Shown: in pieces, positions 12,391-23,583 of the stretch
How positions within the stretch are numbered: position 1 is the stretch's first letter
Layout: each line of letters starts with the position of its first letter
Origin: Manihot esculenta
Taxonomy: Eukaryota > Streptophyta > Magnoliopsida > Malpighiales > Euphorbiaceae
DNA: 64,000 nt
Reading direction: 5' to 3'
Assembly (NCBI RefSeq): GCF_001659605.2
Contig: NC_035173.2
Location: 17,152,618-17,216,617, forward strand
Notes under the pieces: generated by a model
Told to the model about the DNA's origin: nothing
What the model saw: only the letters and a program-made list of their open reading frames with translations
The model's database searches: none
Translations under genes and position numbers: made by a program

Positions 12391-12413
12391 CAATTTCACA
12401 GTTTTTTATAGTG

Positions 12414-12416
12414 TTT
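12414..12416 (+). repeat. CACTA target site duplication, right (TTT)
   Basis: Matches 7668-7670. Confidence 0.9.
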
Positions 12417-13561
12417 GTTCTTTATTGATTTAAGGCAGGATGAGTAAATACAAAAATATGGTGGATAGTGATGATGAAAGTGAATGGGATATGGCTAGTG
12501 ATTATAAGCTTTTCAAAAAGTCAGTTGGTGGTGAGTTTACAAGGATTTATAAGACTCTTGAGAGGTTGACTAAAACTATGGAGAGACTTTCCAAATTGTC
12601 AGTGTCTTTATTCTAGTTTTGTGTGTTTCCTTCTTTCTTTAGGTTTTCTTATTTGTTTCATTAAACGCACCTTGTGGTTGGTTGATTGACCTTAGTTTCT
12701 AAAGTGCAATTGAAGAATCAGCAAAAGAGTGGTAAGAGTGCAAACACTTGAGTGCTTTCTTTTCTAACACGATATTTGCTAGTTCTCTTTGTTCTTTATT
12801 GATTTAAGGCAGGATGAGTAAATACAAAAATATGGTGGATAGTGATGATGAAAGTGAATGGGATATGGTTAGTGATTATAAGCTTTTCAAAAAGTCAGTT
12901 GGTGGTGAGTTTACAAGGATTTATAAGACTCTTGAGAGGTTGACTAAAACTATGGAGAGACTTTCCAAATTGTCAGTGTCTTTATTCTAGTTTTGTGTGT
13001 TTCCTTCTTTCTTTAGGTTTTCTTATTTGTTTCATTAAACGCACCTTGTGGTTGGTTGGTTGACCTTAGTTTCTGAAGTGCAATTGAAGAATCAGCAAAA
13101 GAGTGGTAAGAGTGCAAACACTTGAGTGCTTTCTTTTCTAACACGATATTTGCTAGTTCTCTTTGTTCTTTATTGATTTAAGGCAGGATGAGTAAATACA
13201 AAAATATGGTGGATAGTGATGATGAAAGTGAATGGGATATGGCTAGTGATTATAAGCTTTTCAAAAAGTCAGTTGGTGGTGAGTTTACAAGGATTTATAA
13301 GACTCTTGAGAGGTTGACTAAAACTATGGAGAGACTTTCCAAATTGTCAGTGTCTTTATTCTAGTTTTGTGTGTTTCCTTCTTTCTTTAGGTTTTCTTAT
13401 TTGTTTCATTAAACGCACCTTGTGGTTGGTTGGTTGACCTTAGTTTCTGAAGTGCAATTGAAGAATCAGCAAAAGAGTGGTAAGAGTGCAAACACTTGAG
13501 TGCTTTCTTTTCTAACACGATATTTGCTAGTTCTCTTTGTTCTTTATTGATTTAAGGCAGG

Positions 13562-14167
13562 ATGAGTAAATACAAAAATATGGTGGATAGTGATGATGAA
13601 AGTGAATGGGATATGGCTAGTGATTATAAGCTTTTCAAAAAGTCAGTTGGTGGAGAGTTTACAAGGATTTATAAGACTCTTGAGAGGTTGACTAAAACTA
13701 TGGAGAGTTTGAATGTCTCACAAGCTCCCACTACAACAAGAATGCCTCAAAGAACTCTTTATTCCAATAGGCCTCAAGTTCGAGATGAAGAGTTGATGTG
13801 CCAGAGATTCATCCCTTCACACTTTTATAGGGATATGGACAACAGGTTGACAAGACTAATTCAAGGAGGGAAGATGGAGAAAGAAAAGGAGAAAGAAGAG
13901 GCTAAAGTTTCAATCTCAACTTCCATAGAGATTGAAATTGAAAAGGAAGTTGTAATGCATGAAGTTAATGTAGTTGTTGCTGAAAATTCCATCAATCAGC
14001 TTATAGAAGAGGTTGTGAATTATGGTGGACATGGGCAGCACATGATTGATGAGGTGGAGGAGGTGAATGAGGCTGTTTTGGAAGTTGTAGAGGAGAATGG
14101 GTCACATCCACATGATCTTTCTATGACTAATATTTTTATGCCTAGTTTATTTATTCTTGATGTGTAG
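13562..14167 (+). CDS. Gag-like protein of non-autonomous LTR element (201 aa)
   Basis: The frame starts at the ATG of the fifth 374-bp unit and runs 201 codons to TAG at 14165. It begins with an acidic stretch (VDSDDESEWDMASD), then a helical segment FKKSVGGEFTRIYKTLERLTKTMESL, a basic middle, and a Glu/Val-rich C-terminal half with low complexity. There is no zinc knuckle, protease or polymerase. After the TAG the same frame stays open for about 50 more codons (VVDENIHDENFM...SKIRGRIFSKEG) into a purine-rich stretch near 14300-14317 like the polypurine tract that ends plant gypsy internal regions. So the stop may be a mutation. I infer a LARD-like element with a relic gag or accessory protein; the function is unknown. 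Confidence 0.55.
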   Translation: MSKYKNMVDSDDESEWDMASDYKLFKKSVGGEFTRIYKTLERLTKTMESLNVSQAPTTTRMPQRTLYSNRPQVRDEELMCQRFIPSHFYRDMDNRLTRLIQGGKMEKEKEKEEAKVSISTSIEIEIEKEVVMHEVNVVVAENSINQLIEEVVNYGGHGQHMIDEVEEVNEAVLEVVEENGSHPHDLSMTNIFMPSLFILDV

Positions 14168-14317
14168 GTTGTTGATGAAAATATCCATGACGAAAATTTT
14201 ATGCTATTTCCACCTATTAAAAAAGAGGTTTTTGAAGATGCATTGATTCCTAAAACTTCCCTTCTTAACATAAATATCAGCAAGATTCGAGGACGAATCT
14301 TTTCTAAAGAAGGAAGG

Positions 14318-15443
14318 AATGGGCAGCCCTGATCTTTCCATATCCGTCATAACATATCATACTCGAGGGCTAGTGGGTCATCCAACATCCATCCACAATA
14401 ACAGTAAATTATGCAATGCATCATATTCGTGAATTCTAATGCAAACCTAATACATAAACATGACATTCGTGATGCATGAGCATGCTTAAAACGTTTGATT
14501 TTTTAAAAGATATATCAGTTCAGTTCTACTCACCTCTGGCCGATGATTGCCTAACACTGCCGCAGCTATATCACTGCAGGCTTCTACGGTCTCCCAAGTC
14601 CGATCTATACAGATGGACTCAAATGAGGGACCAAACATAACTTTTACAAGACTTTAAACAACTCCTCAACAACCCCCTAAACATACCAAAACATACATAT
14701 AAAACAAGCAGAAGAAGGTTGGGCAAGGGACTTTAGGCGGCAGGTTCGGCGGTCGAAGGTCTCTCACAGATCCGAAAGTCAGAGACTTTCGAGAGCAGGT
14801 TCGGCAGCCTAAACCCCTTCACAAATCTGAAAGTCCATGCTTTCGGGGGCAGATTAGGCGGCCAAAAGGCTGCCTCTGTCTATAGGTTCGCGGCCGAACC
14901 TGGATTCTCTAGCAAGGCAGAACCCGATTCTGCTCTATGTACACAGCTACCAAACACTCCGATCCTCACACCCAACAACTCATAAATATTTATACTCACT
15001 CAACATGCATAAGAGACATAAAAACTAGCCTAATCCCCATCAAGCAACAACAAAAATAACACAAGAGAAAACATTCATTATCAACCTAACCCAAACCCTA
15101 AAACTTTAGATTTAACCATTTTATGCATTAATAACCCTTAACTCCTTTTAAAACTTATTTAAAACATAGAAAAAGCAAAGATTAAGGCTTACCTCTTGGA
15201 GATTTAAAGGTAGCAGCAACCCAAACTTGGAGATGAGAGAAAATCGATCCCCGGAGGTCTCCAAGGTTTAAAAACTTAGATTCAAACTCAAATCTTCAAA
15301 AATAAGGAAAAACTCATGAATTTTCTGAGAAAATTAAAGGAAAATCAGCAAGAGCATCAAAGGGAGGACAATGACTCACCTCTGCCCGAAAATGGAGAGA
15401 AAGCTCTCTGATTTTCGGGCTGAAGGTCTCTTATATGTGGCTG
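14318..15443 (-). mobile_element. Family 1 LTR fragment, reverse orientation
   Basis: Reverse complement of roughly 4508-5645 of the complete solo LTR: GGGCAGCCCTG at the left end, the CACGAAT and GCATTGCATAATT stretches, a cluster of degraded TTCGGCGGTCGAA motifs at 14740-14900, and GGCTGAAGGTCTCTTATATG at the right. Both LTR termini are missing. It replaces the 3' LTR expected for the element to its left, so a deletion or recombination has joined the two. Confidence 0.75.
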
Positions 15444-16960
15444 GAGAATCATTAGGTATCCTTTCAAATCCTACCTTCGTAGCCAAACTGAGCAATTGAA
15501 AAACTTGTATCAAACAATGACTAATTCAACACAAATTGATCAACATCATTGCCTCTCTTATGAATAACCATAAACAAAACCTATGAATGATTAACAGAGG
15601 TAAAAGTCATATGCTTTTAAAAAGTTTTTCAAAATTCTGAGGTATAAATAATAGCAATGTTCAATTGCTCTATAAAAATTAAACTATTTAACCTTTGTAT
15701 TTTAATTTTATCAAAATATAAGTTATTTTCATCCGTATTACTATTAAATATAAAATATTTAAATACCGTTTCTTTCTACCTCTCTTTTTCAAGACATTTA
15801 TACTAAGCATATTTTATGAAAAATTTATATTTAATTTTTTATATAATGAATTAAATTCTCGCAATTAATCATATGAAAAAATATATAATGTTAACGAAAA
15901 AAGAAAATAAATTTAAAGAATATATAAACATAATATTTTTTTTAAAAAAATTAAAAATTAAAATCTATAATATTTCGTACTGCAAATTTATGTGGAATGG
16001 TGCATATTTATGTAGAGTGATCATTTTAAAAAATTATTAAATTAATAAAAAGTAATTTTTTTAAAAATATAAGAAATATTAATATTTTAAAATATAAAAA
16101 CAATAATACCAATAAAATATTATTTTTAATTAATAATAATGTGATGCGGTTAGAAAATATAGTTGTGTTGTGATTAGTTATTAAAAAAAAAAGAGAATAT
16201 GAGGTGGTGGATGTGCAGGACAGTCATTAGAGAATAGACCAAAGATAATGAATTACTTAGAATTTGAGTAGTGTAAAAAAATATTGTACTTTTGTTTCCG
16301 CGATCCTTCTTCTTTCATACTATACTATAAGAAGATGTAAGTAAATATTAATCCGGTGGTTATGTAGCCGGCTGCTTAATAAGAGATATCGTCAGCGGAT
16401 AGACCGGTGATTTTGTGATTATAGACGTAATAAGGATACATTATGCTCTGTCTGATAACGGTAACTTTATACCAATACTTGTCTTGTCCAGAAAAAAGCG
16501 AGTATTGATGATAAACCGGATGTTTGGAGGTGTTCGGATCTTACTTTTTTTGAATGGAATTATATTTTTTACTTATCATATTTTTACCCCTCTATTTTAT
16601 AGTAACAATTCATGACTTATTTTGAATAATTTTTATGTAGTATTGAACAATCGTAGCATTGGACAATCGTTATACAGTGTCATAATGCTATTAATTAAAC
16701 ATAATTTTTATGATATTAATTTGTATAAAAATATATTTATATTGTTTTTATAATTAAACATATTTTCTGTAAAATAATTAAATTCCAAAACGAACATCAC
16801 TTTAATAAATTTATAATAAAAAATTAAATACTTTCTTTAAGTTTAATTTATTTTTATAATAAAATAATTTAAGTTAGTTCACATCATGAAACATTGAAAT
16901 TTCCAAAAAATTTTTCTATGAAACGGGAAGTACCAGCACTTGCTTAATAAGAGCGTGAGT
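15444..16960. other. AT-rich intergenic sequence
   Basis: Very AT-rich, with no coding similarity that I recognise and only short chance frames (one of 66 codons at 16415). No clear transposon termini were seen. Confidence 0.6.
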
Positions 16961-18066
16961 GACTATGTACCTCAAATGTCACTCTCATTTTTTAATAAAT
17001 CCAAGACACCTACCCAAAGAAATCCCTTCTGCGGGACCCATCAATAGCATTTTGAATTATAACAAAGTTACTTTATTTATGCTATATGATAAGTTCGCCA
17101 GCTTATACCTTGACAACACCGCCTCTATTATAGGTTTCCCTTCGCTCAAGACGCGATGCTCAAGAGCCTCCAAAACTCAAGCTGAAACGTCATATGGGGA
17201 AAGAGTGGACAGCTGAGTGGGGAGAAAAAGGCTGAAATTGAAGAATTGCTCTGTTTCTTCATCCTCTGTTTCAAATTTCTTTACTGTTTCTAATATCTGA
17301 AGACCCCCAATTTTTCCTACTTTCTAATTTGAATTATACCTTGAAAACATTTAGCGTTTCTTTATTGTCTTTGAATGATCTTGATCAATAAAGCAGTGTT
17401 TTCATTGTGCGATGGGAAATTTTTTTTATCTAATCTTGATTTTCACTTGAATGAAGTTTTCTTTCATTTTTCAATGAAAATGGGTGAAAATTTTCCCTTA
17501 ACAATGAGAGTCCCCCCATTTCTCTCTCACTCAAATAAATGGGGGCTTTTTTTGTGTTTCTTGATTTTCTTTTTAGCATTTCTTTGTTGCATTTGAATGA
17601 TCTTGATCAGTAAACCGGTATTTTCGTTGTGCGATCGCGGAATTCTTTTTAATTTTGATTTTCACTTGAATGAAAGTTTCTTTCATTTTTCAACGAAAGA
17701 TTAGTGAAATCTTCATTCAATGAGAGTCCTTCCATGGGATTTATGAATTCTTTTATTTTTGTTTCTTTTCTTGGGTGAAATCATATTGTTGGTTTATGAA
17801 GTCTTCTCATCTTCAGAATTTTGCAGTTCGTTTCATTTGTTGGCTAGGTTTAGCAAGAATCGGGATTGGGTGAAATTATTTTACTATTGTTTTTGGTTCG
17901 GCTTTCATATTGCGCTTGCTTACGATCCCATAATTTACCAGGCTTGATCGGGCTGTGACTTTAGATTCCTATTGGATAATTTCCGATATGAATGTCATTT
18001 GGATTATTTTTCTTTTCCTTTTCCTTTTTAAGTTGGTGATTATTGGGTCCTTAGATCATACTGCAG
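16961..18066 (+). other. Possible 5' flank and leader of the TOPLESS-like pseudogene
   Basis: The region is richer in GC and CT tracts than its left flank. Two imperfect direct repeats of about 250 bp (17370-17600 and 17600-17780) share TTGAATGATCTTGATCA, the TTTTCACTTGAATGAA stretch and a TTTCATTTTTCAA block. It looks like a promoter/leader/first intron of a host gene whose first coding exons are gone, because the next exon (18067) has an upstream AG acceptor. No convincing start codon with coding potential was found. Confidence 0.3.
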
Positions 18067-18840
18067 GGAAATTCTGTGGCGCGAGCTAAATAAGCTTAAA
18101 CAGGCTAATGCCCTTTTCCGCAATAAATTGCAATTTCCCGACATAGAAGACTCAGGGTTGCGGACGCTTGTCAATCAAAGACAAGTAAGCTTTTAGGAGA
18201 ATAAGAAAGAAAATTTCTTTTATTTTCAAATGAATGCTGCTGTCTTTGTTTTTGTTTTCGCTTTATTCCAAGTGATAAAGTTTTGAAGTTTGATCTTGTT
18301 GTAGAAATTCTGATCGGCCATAAAGAATGTACTGACCTTGGTATGTAATAGCTAATATGACAGGCTTTAAATTGGCAGCATTCTCTTTGGGGACATCCAA
18401 GCCAAAGTCCCAGTGATCCATGTGTCCGTCTTGCTGTAAGCAATAAAGTTTTAGCTGCTTAATGCTAATATTTAACATCATCAAATTGTCTGGTATAGCT
18501 GCAATGTCAAAAGGTCTTGAAGATTCTGATGCTCTAAAAGCAAGATATCTAGTTCCAGACAACGTTTGTTGAACTATTAACTAAATGAGAACATTATTCA
18601 TATCTGGGTTTGCTTTCTACTTCTATACCTCTTATACCTTCTGCACATAATGATGTCAGGAAATAGTTCCGTTCAAGATCATCATGGACTGGCTTTTAAT
18701 GTAGTTGATGAACTGCCCAAAACTGTGACACTACATTAAATCAGGGTTCTGATCCAACAAGTATGGACTTTCATCCTATTCAGCAAACTCTACTTCTTGT
18801 TCAGTCCTTAACTTGGCGTCAGCAATTTAAGGTACCTTCT
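18067..18840 (+). pseudogene. TOPLESS-family corepressor fragment
   Basis: Exon-like blocks in order: 18067-18184 encodes ELNKLKQANALFRNKLQFPD and then SGLRTLVNQRQ, ending at GT; 18364-18433 encodes LNWQHSLWGHPSQSP. These match the conserved TPL/TPR stretch after the CTLH domain (leading to LRTLINQ and LNWQHQLC). A block at 18690-18830 encodes VDELPKTV, then after a frameshift NQGSDPTSMDFHPIQQTLLL, which in TPL proteins opens the WD40 part. The LisH start, most of the CTLH, the proline-rich linker and the WD40 repeats are missing. TPL proteins are nuclear Groucho-like corepressors that bind EAR motifs; this copy cannot work. A block at 18497-18566 may be a further exon but I could not place it. 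Confidence 0.75.
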
Positions 18841-19073
18841 TGTCTGCAAAGCTGTAAATTGAAGTGATTTTTATTTCTTAATTTAGCTTCCTGGAAGTTA
18901 GTTCCAGGGAGAAGTTGGTCTCCGAAAATGTTGCCAAGTATTGAATTTTGTAGAAAGTTCAATGATACTGAAGTTACAACCCTTTATGAGTTATAAGTTC
19001 AGATTTTGAACAAAATACTTCTTTAATTAAAATAATCTATATTTTTTATATTGATATATGTTTATATATAAAC

Positions 19074-19074
<1 letters not shown>

Positions 19075-19158
<84 letters not shown>
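19075..19158 (+). repeat. (TA)n microsatellite, array unit one
   Basis: About 40 TA repeats. The same site in later units is much shorter (about 22735-22750, 26203-26226, 29747-29768, 35872-35888, 43549-43580), so the tract has expanded here. Confidence 0.95.
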
Positions 19159-19161
<3 letters not shown>

Positions 19162-19832
19162 AATATTGGTATTTAGTTTCTTAATAAGATTGTGCAAAGT
19201 ATAGCTATGAAAATATGAAAATTTAATTGTTTATGTTTCCTTAGTTATTTACTGGATTCTAGATATAACCCTTATTCCTCCAATAGATTATTGAAAAAAT
19301 GAATAAAATTATTTTTGAATAGCATAGTGTGATAATGTGGTTGATTATTAGCAAGAATAAATTATGTTAGTATAAACTTTATGTTATTATCTATTGTTAA
19401 GAGCTATGTGGACCTGATCCTCTATTGGAGGTACGTAGGCAGCCTTCGGGTGCGTTCCAAAGATAATAAATGTTAAGACTTTAATTAGCAAATAGTTATG
19501 TAAATTCAAGCCATATTAACATATTTTCACTTATTGGAAATTTAATAAGTTTAAAATGACTAAAATAATTAACATACAAATAATTATATTTATAAGATTA
19601 TAGATAAAAATTAAGCCACAAAAGAAATCACTGAATTAGCTAGGACATAGGAGAACAATTTTCATAAAGAGACCATGAGTGAATTAGACCCTTAATATTG
19701 CCAAAACTTGACTATAACTTAGGACAGAAGCATACAGAAGTACCTAAAATGAATAACTTGGAAAGCTTGTCAAAGGAACGAAAATTGGCATGCGAATAGG
19801 TGCAATTTGTGATATAAAACAGCAATTGAAAG

Positions 19833-19967
19833 GCAGTGTCACAGTCTGCATATAAAACGTAAGTTGGCATTTGAAAGGCAGTGTCACAGTCTGCATATAA
19901 AACGTAAGTTGGCATTTGAAAGGCAGTGTCACAGTCTGCATATAAAACGTAAGTTGGCATTTGAAAG
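19833..19967 (+). repeat. Triple 45-bp repeat in unit one
   Basis: Three near-identical 45-bp copies containing GGCAGTGTCACAGTCTGC and AAAACGTAAGTTGGCATTTG follow each other; other units have only one or two related copies. On the minus strand they give a repeated 15-residue open frame, which I take as chance. Confidence 0.9.
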
Positions 19968-20071
19968 GCAGTGTCGTAGTTTAGTTATAAGGCATAGACG
20001 AAGTGTCGCACCTATCCCAAATCCTCATTCACTAGCAAACTAAATGAAATTGTTGCTTGAACAAATAAAGA

Positions 20072-20285
20072 ATAATGGCATAAAAATCCAACATTTTATT
20101 TCTTGGCACAATAAATTAGGATTTAAAAATATTTGGCGATTCTTTCCAAATTTGAATTGAAAGTGGGGGAGCATCTGTCGGTAGTAGGCCATATTGTATT
20201 TTTTTATTACTTGATGCTGGACTCTACGCTACACCTTGGATAACCAAGGCGAGGTATTAATACTTGGTTAATTAAGGTAAAATTC
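20072..20285 (+). repeat. Left inverted-repeat arm, copy one
   Basis: Read outwards to inwards: AATGGCATAAAAATCC, ATTAGGATTTAAAAATATTT, CAAATTTGAATTGAAAG, GGGGGAGCATCTGTCGGTAG, TACGCTACACCTTGGATAACC and GGTTAATTAAGGTAAAA. Each block has a partner in the same order on the opposite strand at 21153-21402. Equivalent left arms start near 23584, 27063, 33212, 36732, 44399 and 47620. Confidence 0.8.
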
Positions 20286-20322
20286 TTAAATGGTGTAGAA
20301 AAACCTAAAACGCTCTCATCGA

Positions 20323-21130
20323 CGCCATTGCTCGCTGCCGAATTTATTTTCCCAACTTCGTCTTTCGCACAAAAAGTTAGCCTTCTCGCTTCACCACCAT
20401 TTTGGCCTCAGAAAAGGAGATATTGCCTTCGTACTTTCTCCTAACTCTATTCACCTTTCGATCCTTTATTTCTATATCTTCTCTCTCGGTGTCGTTACCT
20501 CTCCTAAAAAATCAATTATCTTTAAACTTGAGATTCTCCACCAAATTCAGCTGTTGAAACCTGTACTTGTGTTCGTCACGTCGAATGCTGCTCATATAAT
20601 TCCTAATCTCAAAACAATCGTACTCGACTCTCCCGAGTTTGAATCGCTGATGATGAGTGTAGCTCACGGTGGAGAAATGGAAGGAGGGAAGGTTTACCAA
20701 TTGGACCCTGGGACAATTCTCTATCCTCACGGACTACTAGTCGAGTTAATGGATTGGTTTTGGCTCATTGAAATTTCAGATGCATGGTGGCCCTAAGTTA
20801 TGCGGTTTACACAAGCTGGATGGCAGCTGCAACTTTATTTTTTTTCGTTGCCTTATTTTCATGTTTATAGTTTATGTTATTTCGTGAGAGGTTTAACTAT
20901 GGGAGTGGCGGTGGTGTCCATAGGTAGATTTGATATGAAGATAGTGTTGATAGTAATTCAGGAGTGTAAGATAGACTGCACCGGCGGTCGTGCTGATAAC
21001 TAAGGATCCTAGGTTGTTAGACGGCTAAGATTTTAGCTCTCTAGATGTTGCAGGTTGCAGCGTTGCTTCGCTTAGGAAAAGCGTAGTTGAACTGTTCCGT
21101 GAACAATTTCCAAATTTGACTTTAAGTCAG
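20323..21130 (+). pseudogene. 4CL-like acyl-CoA ligase fragment, array copy one
   Basis: Encodes the N-terminal adenylation part of a plant 4-coumarate:CoA-ligase-like enzyme: GDIAFVLSPNSIHLS-type segment, SLGVVTSPKK, QIQLSKPVLVFVTSNAAHII, VLDSPEFES, a damaged box I, LAHRNFRC, FFSLPYFHVY, a GRFDMK stretch, then LSSLDVAGCSVASLRK and FPNLTLSQG at the right end. Active family members adenylate carboxylates and load CoA, in peroxisome or cytosol. Box I (YSSGTTG...KGV in the family) has lost one base after TAT and has Arg for the first Gly. Here the block before it is open for 80 codons only (20554-20793), and the C-terminal domain is absent, so no enzyme can be made. Confidence 0.8.
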
Positions 21131-21152
21131 GGTAGTTAAACACCAAACTTGG

Positions 21153-21402
21153 ATTTTTACCATTAACCGGTGGTTAATTTCTCATATTGGTTATTCAATG
21201 TGTAGCGTATGATCCACCATTAAGTAACTAAAAAATACAGATGGAACGTCACGTTAGCTACCGGCAAATGCTCCCCCGCTTTCATTTCAAATTTGAATTC
21301 AATTACTAAATGTTTTTAAATCCTAACTTATTGTACCAAGTAAAATCATTTTAATTAAAATGCAAAAATTCATAAAGGTTTAAATTTTTTATGTCATTAT
21401 CC
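21153..21402 (+). repeat. Right inverted-repeat arm, copy one
   Basis: Reverse-complement partner of 20072-20285, with small gaps: TTTTTACCATTAACC, GGTTATTCAATGTGTAGCGTA, CTACCGGCAAATGCTCCCCC, CAAATTTGAATTC, TAAATCCTAACTTATTGTACC, TTTTTTATGCCATTAT. Equivalent right arms end near 24892, 28392, 31442 and 34516. Arms of more than 200 bp around a captured gene piece fit a Pack-MULE or a foldback element. Confidence 0.8.
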
Positions 21403-23583
21403 AAAAATATATTAAATGTCAAGAAATACATGATAATAGTTACTTGACAAAATGAGAGAAGCACCACGGTACTTCTCCATTTCGGTTAGTTAAATAACTT
21501 TATAGGGGTGTTAGAGTTAGTGGTATTAGAGCTAACGTTTAGGCTTTTCTAGGTGTTAAGGAGAAGAAACAAGCCTTATAAATTAAGGTCTGGATATAAC
21601 TCTACTATAGGCTTTTGTAAGTTGGCTAAGAATGTTATTTGACATTCAACACGTGTTAGAAGATAGAGGTGATAATCTAAAGTCGTGATCGCGATAATCT
21701 ATCCAATGCTACAAATGTTTGTATTGTAAGCTGCAGATTACATTATGGACATTGGAGCATTGAGTGGAAATTGTGTGCATCACTTTTAAGAATCTGCTAG
21801 GATATAATAGATGCCTTATATCTGATGCAGTTGTACCATGACAGGTTTCTAACTGCTATGAATTGACTTCAAATAAAAGTTTATATCCTTTTAGAATAAA
21901 ATACTAGAGATATTAGCAATAAGGTATAGAAAAATTCTATGAGAGCTACAATGTACTCAAAAAACATAATTGTTTTTGTGTTGTTTATCATTAAAAAGAG
22001 GAATTTTATAAATATTATGACATAAGAGAAATGAAAAAACGGAGAGGTATGAGTAGGTGAAATAGGCTAGAACATGTTAGTGACCAATTTTCTTGTTCAC
22101 TTTTTACTGTGATGATTGTTTGATATCAAAACATAGTCTTATCCTTTGAGAGAAATAAATTTGAATTATCATAATAATATATTCAAGAGTTTTAAAGAAA
22201 GTTTAATTATCTAAACATTATGTAAGAGGGGATTGAAGATACAAGGAGAATACGCACATAAAATAAGTGATAGTTATGAGATGGTAGGTGTGATTAAGGG
22301 GTTAATTTATCTCATTAATGACATATTAGTTACTCTAGCTAGGAAAAAAATAAGAAAGATTGTAGAGTCTATCCAACTTTTAAGAACATGACATAGCTAC
22401 TGTATGATTTCGTAATGTACTTTTTGATAAATATTTCGATTCATCATTTGGAAGTGGATAGGGTTGCCTTTAAGATTATATTGAAGGTCTATGTTGGAAA
22501 ACCGAAGTAATCACTGCAAAAGTTTATTCTGTTTCCCTTTTTAGAAGCATTATTACATTTGATAAGATTAGATAAATTATTTTGGCGGAATTGATATTAT
22601 TTGAGATAATATTGTTGTTTATTGGAAGTTTACTTTTTATCTATATTGGTGATATAGTTAGATTTTAAACACTTTAATCGGTATAAGTAATTATTATTGA
22701 TAGGTTATATTGATACCTGTTTATATATAAATGTGTATATATATATATATGTTTTGAATATTGGTATTTAGTTTCTTAAATGGATTGTGCAAAGTTAGCT
22801 ATAAAACTATAATTATTTATGTTTCCTTAGTTATTTCCTGGATTCTCGATATAACCCTTATTCCTCCAATAGATTATTGAACAAATGAATAAGATTATTT
22901 TTGTATAGCATAGCGTGATATTGTGGTTGATTATTAGCAAGAATAAATTATATTAGTATAAACTTTATGTTATTATCTATTGTTAAGAGCTACGTGGACC
23001 TGATCCTCTATTGGAGGTACGTAGGCAGCCTTCGGGTGCGGTCGAAATATAATATATATTAAGACTTTAATTAGCAAATAGTAGCGATGTAAATTCAAGC
23101 CATATTAACAGATTTTCATGTTGAATAAATTACTTATTGGAAATTTAATGAGTTTAATATGACTAAAATAATTAACATACAAATAATTATATTTATAAGA
23201 TTATAGATAAAAATAAGCCACAAAAGAAATCACTGAATTAGCTAAGATATAGGAGAACAATTTTGATAAAGAGACCATGAGTGAATTAGACCATTAATAT
23301 TGCCAAAACCTGACTATAACATAGGATAGAAGTATACAGAAGTACCTAAAATGAATAACTTGGAAAGCTTGTCAAAGGAATGAAAATTGACATGCGAATA
23401 GGTGCAATTTGTGATAAAAAACAGCAATTGAAAGGCAGTGTCACAGTCTAGATACAAAACGTAAGTTGGCAATTGAAAGGCAGTGTCGTAGTTCAGTTAT
23501 AAGGCATAGACGAAGTGTCGCACCTATCCCAAATCCTCATTCACTAGCAGACTAAATGAAATTATTTCTTGAAAAAATAAAGA

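Larger units (their letters stand above)
7671..12413. mobile_element. Non-autonomous CACTA (En/Spm-like) transposon, 4,743 bp
   Basis: The left end reads CACTACAAAAAAATAGTG and the right end, on the other strand, CACTATAAAAAACTGTG, so the terminal inverted repeats begin CACTA as in the CMC/EnSpm superfamily. A 3-bp duplication TTT flanks it, as expected. Both ends are dense with subterminal copies of TTGGTCGCTAA / TTAGCGACCAA in both orientations (7690-8060 and 12060-12390), the likely transposase-binding sites. No transposase frame is present, so it needs an autonomous partner. The interior carries short captured exons on the minus strand, a purine minisatellite and otherwise AT-rich sequence. 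Confidence 0.93.
7092..13707 (+). repeat. Five tandem 374-bp units covering leader and gag start
   Basis: The units start at 7092, 7466, 12586, 12960 and 13334, each with ACTTTCCAAATTGTCAGTG (slightly diverged in the last bases of the array). Spacing is exactly 374 bp; unit two also gives 374 bp once the CACTA insertion and one target copy are removed (205 + 169). Each unit holds about 220 bases of leader and the first 44 or so codons of the MSKYKNMVDSDDESEWD frame, ending at ACTATGGAGAG. In units one to four the reading frame runs into the next leader and stops; only unit five continues into the rest of the protein. Confidence 0.9.

Noticed and set aside
7260..13700. Intron/exon gene with repeated first exon
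   Set aside because: The 374-bp spacing is exact and lies within a retroelement leader, so a tandem repeat explains it better than alternative first exons.
19712..19960. Minus-strand frame of three repeated 15-residue blocks
   Set aside because: Produced by the 45-bp tandem repeat, which has no coding relatives in other units.
20554..20796. Possible intact small ligase gene
   Set aside because: Box I is frameshifted, the start is lost and there is no C-terminal domain; the other copies share the defect.
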